From Clostridiaceae bacterium (GTDB lineage Bacteria > Bacillota > Clostridia > DSM-8532): a stretch of 64,000 nucleotides of DNA. Location: NCBI GenBank assembly GCA_012521705.1, contig JAAYLX010000027.1, positions 62,001 through 126,000 of the forward strand, given 5' to 3'. Each line of letters starts with the position of its first letter. Positions within the stretch are counted from its first letter, which is position 1. Of the stretch, positions 28,824-38,137 are shown one piece after another. The notes beneath the pieces were generated by a model. The model made no database searches, had not been told where the DNA came from, and saw only the letters and a program-made list of their open reading frames with translations. Made by a program: the position numbers and the translations under genes.

Positions 28824-30139
28824 ACAAAGTTGAAATATCTCTTTTTATAGAACTCAGCTTTGTTGATCGCCTCTGAAAAATCCTCGGCTTCTTTCTTTTT
28901 GAAGGAAAGGTATTTTCTAAGCAACTCTTCCCCTATCACACCTTTAACGAAACTGCTCTCTTCCGCAAGGCTGATTGCCTCATTCATACTTGTCGGAAGC
29001 GGTGTAAGCGTTCTGGTCAGGTTTTCATCCGCAGTATATAAATCCACATTGGCGGCGGAAGGCAAAGCCAGGCCTTTTTCTATACCCTCCAAACCTGCTG
29101 CGATAATAAGAGCATACGCAAGGTATGGATTTGTTGAAGGATCAGGGGAACGAAGTTCCATTCTTACCTTTTCCCCGAAAGCGGCGGGAATTCTTATAAG
29201 TTGTGAGCGGTTCTGGTGGGACCATGAAACGTATGCTGGAGCTTCAAACTTGCCAAGCCGCTCGTAAGAATTGGCAATCGGGTTTAAGAAGATGGTTATT
29301 TCGGGGGTTCTTGCAAGAATCCCTGCAATAAAGCTTTCAGCGACATTAGAATCGCCTTCCACTATATTTTTGAAAACGTTCAGACCGTTTTTAACAAGCG
29401 AAATATTAACGTGCATCCCGCTGCCGGGGCAGTCAAGCAAAGGTTTCGGCATAAATGAAGCAAACAGGCCATTACGTGCTGCAATTGTTTTTACAACTGT
29501 CTTGAATGACTGCAAATTATCGGCACTTGAGAGCGCATCGCTGAATTTGAAAATTATTTCATTCTGTCCCGGTCCCTGTTCATGATGCGAGATTTCAGGT
29601 TTAATCCCCATTTCTTCAAGGGTCAGACATATCTCACGCCTAATATCACCGCCGCGGTCAAGAGGGTACATATCCAGATATCCTCCCTTGTCAAGCGGGG
29701 TGTCTGTCGGATCTCCATCCTCGTTGGTTTTAAAGAGATAGAATTCACATTCAGCTCCGACTTTGCACACATATCCCATTTTATCGCATCTGGCTATGAC
29801 CTGTCTCAGAATATTCCTGCTGTCGAGGGCATACAGGGTACCGTCAGGATTTTTTATGTCGCAGTAGAATCCGATGACTCTACCCGGGCCCGGGCGCCAT
29901 GGCATTACCATCAAAGTTGCAGGATCGGGGACCAATACCATATCGGACTGGACTATATCCCTGAATCCGCGTATGGCGTGAGCATCAAAAGTAACTCCGT
30001 TTTCAAGAGCAGATTCCAGTTCGTCAGCCATTATAGAAATTCTTTTCTGCGCTCCGAAAAGGTCACAGAAATTTAACCATATGAACCTGACATCGTTTTC
30101 CTTTACAAAACTTAATACTTCGCTTGCAGTATAATTCAA
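28820..30139 (-). CDS. glnA: glutamine synthetase type I
   Basis: Forms glutamine from glutamate, ammonium and ATP. A 439-residue GSI of the short alpha type: VGAECEFYLF, the metal-site EISHHEQGPGQNEI, PGSGMHVNISL, NSYERL, and RSPDPSTNPYLAYAL are in order. The adenylylation Tyr region of GSI-beta is absent, as usual for Firmicutes. The start is a TTG (LNYTASEV, read as Met) with GGGGG 9 to 10 bases upstream. It has its own promoter at 30200-30228 and is translationally coupled to the ANTAR gene that follows. Confidence 0.94.
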   Translation of the reverse strand: MNYTASEVLSFVKENDVRFIWLNFCDLFGAQKRISIMADELESALENGVTFDAHAIRGFRDIVQSDMVLVPDPATLMVMPWRPGPGRVIGFYCDIKNPDGTLYALDSRNILRQVIARCDKMGYVCKVGAECEFYLFKTNEDGDPTDTPLDKGGYLDMYPLDRGGDIRREICLTLEEMGIKPEISHHEQGPGQNEIIFKFSDALSSADNLQSFKTVVKTIAARNGLFASFMPKPLLDCPGSGMHVNISLVKNGLNVFKNIVEGDSNVAESFIAGILARTPEITIFLNPIANSYERLGKFEAPAYVSWSHQNRSQLIRIPAAFGEKVRMELRSPDPSTNPYLAYALIIAAGLEGIEKGLALPSAANVDLYTADENLTRTLTPLPTSMNEAISLAEESSFVKGVIGEELLRKYLSFKKKEAEDFSEAINKAEFYKKRYFNFV

Positions 30140-30199
30140 AACAGTATTCCCCCTTATTTTGCAGTAATGCCTGTTGGTGGTTTATTAACTGTTTAGCCC

Positions 30200-30228
30200 A
30201 TTATATCATACTTAAAAAACCCCTCCAA
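30200..30228 (-). promoter_or_regulatory. glnA promoter
   Basis: TTGGAG (30223-30228) and a perfect TATAAT (30200-30205) are 17 bases apart on the minus strand. The -35 box lies in a weak CTCC/GGAG hairpin plus T-run that may terminate dapL transcripts. The 60-base leader has no six-base-loop ANTAR hairpin. Confidence 0.7.
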
Positions 30229-30239
30229 GATACGGAGAA

Positions 30240-31421
30240 TTAGATAATCATCATTTTTATTCTGTCCATAGCCTCTACAACATTTTTTCTGTTCCCGAAG
30301 GCAGTCAGGCGGAAATAGCCTTCGCCGTTATCACCAAAACCTGCTCCCGGGGTTCCCACTATACTGCAGTTGTTGAGAAGGAAATCAAAGAACTCCCATG
30401 AAGACATATTATTCGGGCATTTCAGCCAGATATACGGTGAATTGGTGCCCCCTGTAAACCAAATGCCAAGGTCGGTCAAAGTATCAGCTATAATGCTTGC
30501 ATTTCCAAGGTAGTAATTTATCTGCTCTTTTATCTGATTCATTCCCGCTTCTGTAAATACTGCCTCTGCCCCTCTTTGCACTATGTAGGGCACTCCGTTG
30601 AATTTGGTTGTCTGTCGTCTCAGCCACAGCTTATTCAGGGGGACTTTATCTCTTACAAGTTCATGGGGTATAACGGTATAACCGCATCGGGTTCCGGTAA
30701 ATCCGGCAGTTTTTGAGAGGGAGCAGAACTCAATGGCGCAGTTCCTGGCGCCGGGTATCTGAAAAATGCTTGTGGGGAGGCTTTCATCCTTAATAAACAC
30801 TTCATAGGCGCTATCAAAGAGAATGACTGCATCCCTCTCCAGGGCCCAATCCACCCAGATTTTTAATTGTTCTTTTATATAAACAGCTCCGGTAGGATTG
30901 TTGGGTGAACAGATATAAACTATGTCCCCTTCAGTTTTCCCGTCGGGCAAAGGCAAAAAGTTATTCTCTTTATTACCGTTAATAAATTTGATTTTCCGGC
31001 CGGCCATTATATTCGTATCCACATACACAGGATAGACCGGGTCAGGAATGATTACCGTATTGGCGGAATCAAATATGTCCAGGATGTTGCCGATATCGCT
31101 TTTTGCTCCGTCACTTATGAACACTTCACTTGTGTCAAGCTTGACGCCTTTTTTGGCATAGTAATCGCATACGGCCTGTCTTAAGAAACCGTATCCCTGC
31201 TCTTCCCCGTAGCCTTTGAAGGTATCGGCACTTCCCATCTCCGAAACAGCTTTGTGCATTGCCTCCACCACCGCCGGGACAAGAGGAAGGGTGACATCCC
31301 CTATTCCAAGCCTGATAACGTCTTTTTCAGGGTTTTGCTGTTTGTATTCATTAACTTTTTTTGCAATCAGTGAAAAAAGATAGCTGTCTTTTAATACTAA
31401 AAAATTATAATTTATTTTCAT
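30240..31421 (-). CDS. dapL: LL-diaminopimelate aminotransferase
   Basis: Converts tetrahydrodipicolinate directly to LL-diaminopimelate with glutamate as amino donor, by-passing the acylated lysine pathway steps. A 393-residue class I/II PLP aminotransferase: YGEEQGYGFLRQA, CSPNNPTGAVY, and the PLP Lys in SLSKTAGFTGTRCGY. Family length is about 390-410. With dapF at 33140 it covers consecutive steps to meso-diaminopimelate. Gap to pyrG is 29 bases, so it is probably in the same transcript. Confidence 0.9.
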   Translation of the reverse strand: MKINYNFLVLKDSYLFSLIAKKVNEYKQQNPEKDVIRLGIGDVTLPLVPAVVEAMHKAVSEMGSADTFKGYGEEQGYGFLRQAVCDYYAKKGVKLDTSEVFISDGAKSDIGNILDIFDSANTVIIPDPVYPVYVDTNIMAGRKIKFINGNKENNFLPLPDGKTEGDIVYICSPNNPTGAVYIKEQLKIWVDWALERDAVILFDSAYEVFIKDESLPTSIFQIPGARNCAIEFCSLSKTAGFTGTRCGYTVIPHELVRDKVPLNKLWLRRQTTKFNGVPYIVQRGAEAVFTEAGMNQIKEQINYYLGNASIIADTLTDLGIWFTGGTNSPYIWLKCPNNMSSWEFFDFLLNNCSIVGTPGAGFGDNGEGYFRLTAFGNRKNVVEAMDRIKMMII

Positions 31422-31450
31422 AATAAAACCCTCTTTTTAATCCCAGATTG

Positions 31451-33061
31451 TCAAACTGATTGTGAATCAGCATCCAGTGCTGCTTCTAAAAGCCCCATAA
31501 ACAATGGGTGGGGCTTGTTTGGCCTGCTCTTGAATTCCGGATGATACTGGACTCCTATAAAATACTTTTTATCGGGAAGCTCAACTGCCTCAACCAGCTT
31601 GTTGTCGGGTGATGTTCCGCAAAACACCATTCCGTGTTTACTGAAAAGCTCCCTGTATGAATTGTTGAATTCATATCTGTGGCGGTGCCTCTCGCTTATC
31701 AACAACTTGCCATACAATTGCTGAAATTTTGTCCCTTCCTGTGTTTTACAGGGATAAGCCCCCAATCTCATGGTTCCGCCTTTATTGATAATTCCAAGCT
31801 GATCTTCCATCAGGTGAATAACCGGATGAGGGCCGTCCTCCTTAAACTCGGATGAATTGGCATCCTGAAGGCCACAAACATTGCGGGCAAACTCTATTAC
31901 GGCTATCTGCATACCAAGGCAGATTCCAAGATAGGGTATATTGTTTTCCCTTGCATACTTGCAGGCGGTAATTTTCCCTTCAATACCCCTGTCACCAAAT
32001 CCGCCGGGTACAATAACTCCATTTATTCCACCCAGTTTCTCAGCGACATTCTCTTCTGTCACACATTCGCTGTCCACCCATTTAATTTTTACTTTGGCGC
32101 CTGTATGATATCCTGCGTGATTTAAACTTTCAATAATTGAAAGGTATGCGTCAGGAAGCTTGACATACTTGCCCACAATGGCAATAACAACTTCTTTCTG
32201 GCGATTTTTAATTTTCATCACCATATCTTCCCATTCGGTCAGATCCGGCGCTTTGGTTTTTAAATTAAGCTCCCGGCAAACCACCTCGTCAAGGCCGTTT
32301 TTATGAAGCATAAGGGGCGCTTCATAAAGGCAAGGCAGGGTAAGGTTCTCAATCACACAGTCGGGCTTGACATTGCAGAACAGGGATATTTTTGCCTTGA
32401 TATCATCGTCCATGGGCTCATCGGCACGGGCAATGATAATATCCGGTGAAATACCCATAGCCCTTAATTCTTTGACCGAATGCTGGGTAGGCTTTGATTT
32501 ATGTTCGTTGGAACCCTTCAGAAAAGGAACCAGTGTAACATGAATAAAAAGGCAATTTTCATTACCTTTTGCAAGAGAAATCTGTCTTATGGCCTCCAAG
32601 AATGGCTGGCTTTCTATGTCTCCCGTGGTTCCGCCGATTTCTGTTATCAAAACGTCGCAACCGCTTTTTTCTGCGCCATTGTATATAAAATCTATTATTT
32701 CACCCGTTATATGAGGGATGACCTGAACTGTCTGCCCCAGATATCCTCCGGTTCTTTCCCGGTTAAGTACATTCCAGTAAACCTTTCCCGAAGTCAGATT
32801 GGAGAATCTGGTTAAATCCTCATCTATAAACCTCTCATAATGTCCCAGGTCAAGATCGGTTTCAGCTCCGTCATCGGTTACGAACACTTCACCATGCTGG
32901 AAGGGGCTCATCGTCCCGGGATCCACATTCATGTACGGATCCAGCTTCTGAGCTGCAACCTTCAACCCTCTTTGTTTCAATAATCTCCCCAGACTTGCGG
33001 CGGTAATACCTTTTCCAAGTCCGGACACAACTCCACCCGTAATAAAAATAAATTTTGTCAT
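31451..33061 (-). CDS. pyrG: CTP synthase
   Basis: Aminates UTP to CTP with glutamine and ATP. The 536-residue protein has the N-terminal amidoligase domain ([22 protein letters not shown], then [12 protein letters not shown]) and a C-terminal class I glutaminase with Cys in [15 protein letters not shown] and the His-Glu pair in YHPEF. All catalytic residues and length are normal. It lies in a run of glutamine- and ammonia-linked genes. Confidence 0.96.
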   Translation of the reverse strand: MTKFIFITGGVVSGLGKGITAASLGRLLKQRGLKVAAQKLDPYMNVDPGTMSPFQHGEVFVTDDGAETDLDLGHYERFIDEDLTRFSNLTSGKVYWNVLNRERTGGYLGQTVQVIPHITGEIIDFIYNGAEKSGCDVLITEIGGTTGDIESQPFLEAIRQISLAKGNENCLFIHVTLVPFLKGSNEHKSKPTQHSVKELRAMGISPDIIIARADEPMDDDIKAKISLFCNVKPDCVIENLTLPCLYEAPLMLHKNGLDEVVCRELNLKTKAPDLTEWEDMVMKIKNRQKEVVIAIVGKYVKLPDAYLSIIESLNHAGYHTGAKVKIKWVDSECVTEENVAEKLGGINGVIVPGGFGDRGIEGKITACKYARENNIPYLGICLGMQIAVIEFARNVCGLQDANSSEFKEDGPHPVIHLMEDQLGIINKGGTMRLGAYPCKTQEGTKFQQLYGKLLISERHRHRYEFNNSYRELFSKHGMVFCGTSPDNKLVEAVELPDKKYFIGVQYHPEFKSRPNKPHPLFMGLLEAALDADSQSV

Positions 33062-33139
33062 ATCATTTCATTCCTTTTCTCTTGCTAAAAAGTATATCTC
33101 TTTTGTTCATGCATAAATGAACTTTATAATTCAAAAACT

Positions 33140-33982
33140 TCATATTTCGATTACGCCCTCAAATACCTTGACGCAGCCTCCGGTCATGAGAACCCTGTCA
33201 TCGGTGTAGTTTATAATAAGCTCGCCTCCGGCAAGAAGCACCCGGATGTCCTCACCCTTGTTGCAGTATCCGTTTAACACCGATGCAACTGCCGCTGCGC
33301 AGGCTCCCGTCCCACAAGCAAGTGTTTCCCCGCTTCCGCGTTCCCATACGCGCATTTTCAACGTATTTCTGTCAATCACCCTGACGAACTCAGTATTGAC
33401 CCTTTCAGGGAATACTTCATGATTCTCGAAGCATGGCCCCAATTCGGTCAGATTAAGGCTGTCCACATCATCAAGGAAAACCACGGCATGGGGATTGCCC
33501 ATGGAAACGCAGGTGATTCCATAGGTTTGGTTTCTGACTTTTAATGGGGCGTTTATAACCCTGTCTCCCGGTAACAAAACCGGAATTTTTGAAGGATCGA
33601 GCTCCGCTCTTCCCATGTCCACTTTAACCGATGTTACAAAACCGTTTTCCGTGTTTACATCAAGAGTTTTAATTCCGCTTAAGGTTTCTATCTTTATCCG
33701 GTCCTTTATGCAAAGGCCGTTGTCATAGAGGTATTTGGCAACACAGCGGATTGCATTTCCGCACATTTTGCCCTCACTTCCGTCAAGGTTGAACATTCTC
33801 ATTTTTGCATCAGCAATACTGCTTCTGCATATCAAAACAATTCCGTCACCACCTATTCCAAAATGACGGTCAGATAAAGTGACGGCAAGTTTTTCAGGAC
33901 TTTCTATTTCCCTTTCAAAACAATTAATGTATATATAATCATTCCCGCATCCGTGCATTTTCGTAAACTCAAGCACGTCCAC
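33140..33982 (-). CDS. dapF: diaminopimelate epimerase
   Basis: Interconverts LL- and meso-diaminopimelate for lysine and peptidoglycan. A 280-residue two-cysteine epimerase with catalytic Cys in MCGNAIRC and in ACGTGACAAA, plus the N-terminal MHGCGNDYIY. The start is a GTG at 33982 (MDVLEF); a second GTG two codons on has better spacing from AGGAGG. The gene begins 9 bases after the current stop of the frameshifted carA, and would overlap an intact carA frame. Confidence 0.94.
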   Translation of the reverse strand: MDVLEFTKMHGCGNDYIYINCFEREIESPEKLAVTLSDRHFGIGGDGIVLICRSSIADAKMRMFNLDGSEGKMCGNAIRCVAKYLYDNGLCIKDRIKIETLSGIKTLDVNTENGFVTSVKVDMGRAELDPSKIPVLLPGDRVINAPLKVRNQTYGITCVSMGNPHAVVFLDDVDSLNLTELGPCFENHEVFPERVNTEFVRVIDRNTLKMRVWERGSGETLACGTGACAAAVASVLNGYCNKGEDIRVLLAGGELIINYTDDRVLMTGGCVKVFEGVIEI

Positions 33983-33991
33983 CTACCTCCT

Positions 33992-35041
33992 TTATAAAAG
34001 CATCAAACAAATAGTCCGTATCTTTGGCCCCCCGCAACCTTCGGGATGGAACTGCACTGAGAAGGTGGGTGAATTAAGATATTTAATTCCTTCGCAGGTA
34101 TTGTCGTTCATATTTATGAATGAAAGCTGCGCAATTGACTGGTCAATGCTTTCATTGGTAACACAATATCCGTGATTCTGGCTTGTTATATAAACCCGGT
34201 CGGCTTTCAGATCCTTGACAGGCTGGTTGGAGCCCCTGTGTCCGTATTTGAGTTTTCTTGTTTCAAAACCGTGGGCAAGTGCCAATAGCTGGTGCCCGAG
34301 GCATATGCCGAAAATGGGAACCTTCTTGTTTATAAGCTGCTTTAAATTGTTAATAATCCCCGGATTATCGGCGGGATCTCCCGGTCCGTTGGACAGCATT
34401 ATGCCGTCCGGATTCTCTGCAAGTATTTTTTCGGTTGTTGAATCATAGGGAAGCACGATCACCCTGCAATCTCTTTTTGCCAGCTCTCTTACGATGTTTT
34501 CTTTATACCCGAAATCTAGAAGAACAATGGTATATTTACCATTGTCGTTAGCAGTTATTTTTTCTTTTACAGAAACACTTTCCACAGCCTGTTTTACCTT
34601 ATAGGCCCTTATTTCATCCAAATCCGCTTTTTCAGGGTTTCTGGTAATAAGACCGTTCATTGTACCATGTTCGCGCAATGTCTTGGTCAGTTCCCTGGTA
34701 TCGATTCCGCATAACCCTGGTATATTGCGCTCTTTCAAAAAGGTATCAAGATCACCTTTGCTCCTGAAATTGGAGGGGTTTTTGCACACATCCCTGGCAA
34801 TGCAGCCATATGCTGCAACAGATTTACTTTCAAAATCCTCCGGTATAACACCGTAATTTCCTATAAGCGGATAAGTATGCATTATTATCTGCCCATAATA
34901 GCTTTTATCGGTGAGGGTCTCAAGATACCCTGTCATACCGGTTGTAAAGACGATTTCCCCCAGCACTTCGCCTTCCGCTCCGAAAGAATAACCTTCGAAT
35001 ATTTTTCCTGTTTCAAGTACCAAGAACGCTTTATTCTGCAT
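33992..35041 (-). CDS. carA: orphan carbamoyl phosphate synthase small subunit, C-terminus frameshifted
   Basis: A 349-residue CarA-type protein: N-terminal CarA domain (FSFGAEGEV-like start, TGMTGYLETLTD, GIDTRELTKTLREHGTMNG) and a class I glutaminase with nucleophile Cys 247 in FGICLGHQ and the His-Glu of QFHPEG. After HPEGCGGP the reading frame leaves the family: the last residues are KIRTICLMLL, whereas the -1 frame from about 34024 reads KDTDYLFDAFIKEV and would stop at 33969. One base appears missing in a G6-CC run, by mutation or sequencing error. No carB adjoins it; a second carA lies at 61896. It may supply the glutaminase activity that the other copy lacks (inference). Confidence 0.85.
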   Translation of the reverse strand: MQNKAFLVLETGKIFEGYSFGAEGEVLGEIVFTTGMTGYLETLTDKSYYGQIIMHTYPLIGNYGVIPEDFESKSVAAYGCIARDVCKNPSNFRSKGDLDTFLKERNIPGLCGIDTRELTKTLREHGTMNGLITRNPEKADLDEIRAYKVKQAVESVSVKEKITANDNGKYTIVLLDFGYKENIVRELAKRDCRVIVLPYDSTTEKILAENPDGIMLSNGPGDPADNPGIINNLKQLINKKVPIFGICLGHQLLALAHGFETRKLKYGHRGSNQPVKDLKADRVYITSQNHGYCVTNESIDQSIAQLSFINMNDNTCEGIKYLNSPTFSVQFHPEGCGGPKIRTICLMLL

Positions 35042-35082
35042 TTTCCCCTCCAGCTATTAATTGAGAGCTAATTTACCCCCAA

Positions 35083-35652
35083 TTAATATTCATATATTTT
35101 CAGAATTTCCTCGGCCACCTTTCTCTTTGGCAACCTCATATCCATGGCTTGTTTTTCAATATATCTGTGGGCCTCGGCTTCAGTCATGGAAAGATTAGAA
35201 ATCAAAATACACTTGGCTCTGTCCACAATTCGGATATCTTCAATTTTTTGCATCAGCTTCAGGTTTTCTTCCCTTATCGCCTTGATCTTTTTACTTGTCG
35301 CCGAAGCCAGTCTTAACGCATTCCAAAGCAAAGAATTGTTAATTGGTTTTGCTATTGTGATAACGCCGTATTCCTCAACCCGGTAGGATATCTCATCAAA
35401 GACTTCAGATTTAACCAGCAGAATTACCTGGCTCGTTTTTTTCACGGCAATGTCCCTGGCAAGATTTGCGCCGAATTCGTCCGGAAGAGGAGAATTTACG
35501 ATGCACAAATCATAGTCTTTATCAATCAAAACCCGCCTCGCTTTTCCGGCGTCAGAGACAGAGTCGATATCTTTAACGGACGCTTTCTGCAATATCTTTG
35601 TCAAATATTCAGTACTTTTATCTGAAAATGATACAATTAGCGCACTGTCCAT
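35083..35652 (-). CDS. second ANTAR-domain antiterminator, phospho-acceptor Asp replaced by Asn
   Basis: A 189-residue paralogue of the glnA-linked ANTAR protein. The receiver-like half starts ALIVSFSDKSTEY, has no acidic pair, and carries Asn 53 in LCIVNSPLPDEFG where the phosphorylated Asp would be. A coiled linker precedes a complete ANTAR domain (RIVDRAKCILISNLSMTEAEAHRYIEKQ...). It cannot be switched by ordinary phosphorylation, so control is probably by protein partner or ligand. It lies between the last glutamate synthase gene and carA in the nitrogen operon, downstream of an ANTAR-type leader, which would allow feedback. Confidence 0.87.
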   Translation of the reverse strand: MDSALIVSFSDKSTEYLTKILQKASVKDIDSVSDAGKARRVLIDKDYDLCIVNSPLPDEFGANLARDIAVKKTSQVILLVKSEVFDEISYRVEEYGVITIAKPINNSLLWNALRLASATSKKIKAIREENLKLMQKIEDIRIVDRAKCILISNLSMTEAEAHRYIEKQAMDMRLPKRKVAEEILKIYEY

Positions 35653-35726
35653 AGCATCCCATCTTTCTCATACCTCCCCTGTGGCTGTTTTTTGACTTCC
35701 CCCTGTAAAATCTTCCGGTGTTCAGG

Positions 35727-36443
35727 TCAGTTATATGTGTACATCTGCTTATACGGGTTTTTAGCATTTGGTGTAAGCTTGTAAAAAGGTCTTCCCAGGA
35801 TTTCATCCATGTCAACACCGAACAATTCTGAAAATTCTGTCAGGTATTCCTTAATTGAATCAATATCAGATTCATCTGCGGTGTTCATGCAGACCTGTTT
35901 GGGAAGGTACTTAAGCTTTTTGGGGCTTCTTATAAAGATCTGGCCTCCGTGCATTCCCGTACCTGTAAAGTTACCCACAGGAACATCTTCAGAGTTCAGG
36001 CCCAATACAATGATGATTCCTCCGGCAAGGTATTCACCCAAAAAGCTTCCGGTGGTTCCTCCAACTACAATAACCGGCTTTTTGTCCTTATATTCCTTCA
36101 TATGTATACCTGTGCGGTATCCGGAATCACCTTTCACATAAATCTTTCCGCCACGCATGGCGTATCCCAGAGCATCTCCGGCATTTCCGTTAATAATTAT
36201 TTTTCCGTCATTCATTGTATCTCCGACGGCATCCTGGGCATTTCCGTTCACTACTATGGTGGCTCCGTCAAGATAAGCGCCCAGCGCATTTCCGGGCGTA
36301 CCGTTTATAGTGATTGTCTTTCCTGAGGCGCCGCTTCCGATGAAACGTTCACCGTAACAACGGTCAATAACAACATCCTCATCAGTGTTCCGGATTATTT
36401 CATTAAGAGATCTATATCCCAAATCATGCGCCAATAGATTCAT
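35727..36443 (-). CDS. glutamate synthase, GXGXG domain subunit
   Basis: A 238-residue stand-alone version of the C-terminal GXGXG beta-helix domain of the glutamate synthase large subunit. Repeated Gly-rich turns are clear: SGKTITINGTPGNALGAYL, AQDAVGDTMNDGKIIINGNAG and GGKIYVKGDSGYRTG. This domain has a structural role between the amidotransferase and FMN domains in fused enzymes. Its start overlaps the preceding oxidoreductase gene by 20 bases. It is part of a split, archaeal-type glutamate synthase encoded by five consecutive genes. Confidence 0.88.
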   Translation of the reverse strand: MNLLAHDLGYRSLNEIIRNTDEDVVIDRCYGERFIGSGASGKTITINGTPGNALGAYLDGATIVVNGNAQDAVGDTMNDGKIIINGNAGDALGYAMRGGKIYVKGDSGYRTGIHMKEYKDKKPVIVVGGTTGSFLGEYLAGGIIIVLGLNSEDVPVGNFTGTGMHGGQIFIRSPKKLKYLPKQVCMNTADESDIDSIKEYLTEFSELFGVDMDEILGRPFYKLTPNAKNPYKQMYTYN

Positions 36444-37671
36444 TTTTTATACCTCCCAGTTTTTCTGCCCGCGTCTTCCTGCTGAAGGCCATAAGTCCCG
36501 GCATCTTGCAGATAAGTTCAAAATTCAGCGTGTCAAGCGGAGTCCTTTCCCTGATGAGCGAAGTATATATTCCCGCCTTCTCAATATTTCCAATAAGAAT
36601 AAATCCATTTAACCTGTTATTTGAATAAAACAGCTTCTTATAGTTTTTTTGTTCGGAATCAGAATATACTTCTCCGGTATAGGTTCCCGCAGTCATTATG
36701 TGAAGACCGAACAAGCCGATTGAGTTCATGGGGAACGCCTTGTCAAATACAAAATCAACTCCCGACATATTCATTCCCGCGCACTCTCCCTGCATGTAAG
36801 CATTTGGAAGAAGTGCCATTACCTTAGCTTCCTCTGAGGAAATATCAATACTCTCGCTGCAGTCACCCGCCGCATAGATGTCCGGGATTGAAGTTCTGCA
36901 TCTTTCATCTATGATAATGCCTCTGTTTGTTTTCCCTCCTATATCCTTTATCAGGGATATATTGGGTCTCACACCGACTGCCAGCACCAGTACGTCAAAC
37001 TCAATTTCCGTATTGTCGCTCAGATATGCGATATTCCCCTCGAATTTCGCTATCTGCTGTTTCAAATAAAACTTTATATTATGCTCTTCAAGGTGCCCTT
37101 TTACTATTGCAGAGCTTTCTTCATCAAGAATACTTGAAAGAACTTTAGGGGCAAGGTCCACACAGGTAATCTCAACATTCTTTTTACTGATTCCCTCGGC
37201 ACATTTGAGGCCTATGAGGCCCGCTCCCACAATAAGTACCTTCATATTCTCCTTAAGTACGTTGTCCAGGGCCCTGGCATCATCGAGGGTGTAAAAAGTG
37301 AATTTATTTTTGACCTCGTCCAGTCCCGGCATGGGCGGAACAAATGGCGAAGATCCGGTACAAACCAAAAGTTTGTCATAACTTACAGATGTTCCGTCAT
37401 CAAGGATGACCTGCTTTTTCTCAGGCTCAATCCTTACTGCGGTTTTATTAAGCATGAGTTCGCACTTATTGTCTCTGTAAAAATTGTCACCCCTGTATTT
37501 CATTCTGTGTTCGTCGGTTTTGCCCAATAAAAGGTATGAAATAAGCGGCCTTGAATAAACATGATGACTTTCATTGCTGATTATTACAATGCTGCCCTCT
37601 TTATCATTTCTGCGGATCGCCTCAACCGCGCCCACCGCAGCAGTAGAATTACCGATAATTACATATTGCAT
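36424..37671 (-). CDS. FAD/NAD(P)H-dependent oxidoreductase of the glutamate synthase cluster
   Basis: A 415-residue pyridine nucleotide-disulfide-type reductase: FAD-binding YVIIGNSTAAVGAVEAIR, NAD-binding KVLIVGAGLIGLKCAEGI near residue 145, and IYAAGDCSE near residue 275. It probably feeds electrons from NAD(P)H through the ferredoxin partner to the FMN domain. I chose the ATG at 37671, which has AGGGGTG 8 bases upstream and begins at the ferredoxin stop; codons further upstream overlap the ferredoxin. No redox-active CxxxxC is evident, so it belongs to the nitrite reductase/rubredoxin reductase-like group. Confidence 0.85.
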   Translation of the reverse strand: MQYVIIGNSTAAVGAVEAIRRNDKEGSIVIISNESHHVYSRPLISYLLLGKTDEHRMKYRGDNFYRDNKCELMLNKTAVRIEPEKKQVILDDGTSVSYDKLLVCTGSSPFVPPMPGLDEVKNKFTFYTLDDARALDNVLKENMKVLIVGAGLIGLKCAEGISKKNVEITCVDLAPKVLSSILDEESSAIVKGHLEEHNIKFYLKQQIAKFEGNIAYLSDNTEIEFDVLVLAVGVRPNISLIKDIGGKTNRGIIIDERCRTSIPDIYAAGDCSESIDISSEEAKVMALLPNAYMQGECAGMNMSGVDFVFDKAFPMNSIGLFGLHIMTAGTYTGEVYSDSEQKNYKKLFYSNNRLNGFILIGNIEKAGIYTSLIRERTPLDTLNFELICKMPGLMAFSRKTRAEKLGGIKNESIGA

Positions 37672-37673
37672 AC

Positions 37674-38108
37674 TTAAGCACCCCTTTCCTCGAACACGAT
37701 TGCTCCGTTGGGACAACCCAGAACACATTGGGGAACTCCCGCATGAGTCTTTATACAGAGCTCACATTTCTGAATTGCTCCGTCATCGGAGGGCTGAACT
37801 GCGCCATAGGGGCAGGATAATACACAGGTATAGCAGCCAATGCACTTTTCCTTGTCGATTGTTATGATGCCGTCGTTCTTTGAAAGTGCGCCTGTTATGC
37901 AACCCTTCACACAAAAGGGCTCATCGCAGTGGCGGCATGAGACCGCAAAACTTATACCGTCCATTTCCTCAATCCTGATTCTGGGACTGATTTCAATGTC
38001 TTTTAAGACTAAAGCCATGTCTTTTCCGCCCGTTGATGCAAATGCGCAATAATATTCACACAAGTGACAACCAAGGCACCATTTTTCATTCACATAAACA
38101 CGTTTCAT
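37674..38108 (-). CDS. 4Fe-4S ferredoxin-type electron transfer subunit
   Basis: About 144 residues with clustered Cys motifs: CLGCHLCEYYC near the N-terminus, CRHCDEPFCVKGC in the middle, CIGCYTCVLSCPYG and a final CELC...CVLGCPNGA. This is the four-cluster DmsB/HycB-like pattern. The ATG at 38108 (MKRVYVNEKW) has GGTGG upstream and is preferred to a TTG eight codons earlier. It sits between the FMN subunit and the oxidoreductase and likely carries electrons between them. Confidence 0.87.
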   Translation of the reverse strand: MKRVYVNEKWCLGCHLCEYYCAFASTGGKDMALVLKDIEISPRIRIEEMDGISFAVSCRHCDEPFCVKGCITGALSKNDGIITIDKEKCIGCYTCVLSCPYGAVQPSDDGAIQKCELCIKTHAGVPQCVLGCPNGAIVFEERGA

Positions 38109-38137
38109 TACTTTTACACCACCAGAATGCAATTATT

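Noticed and set aside
30140..30193. ANTAR hairpin in the glnA leader
   Set aside because: No AAAGG-type six-base loop closed by a stem was found in the leader.
34024..34035. Programmed -1 frameshift in the orphan carA
   Set aside because: The G run is preceded by C, so the upstream tRNA could not re-pair in a standard slippery heptamer; mutation or sequencing error is simpler.
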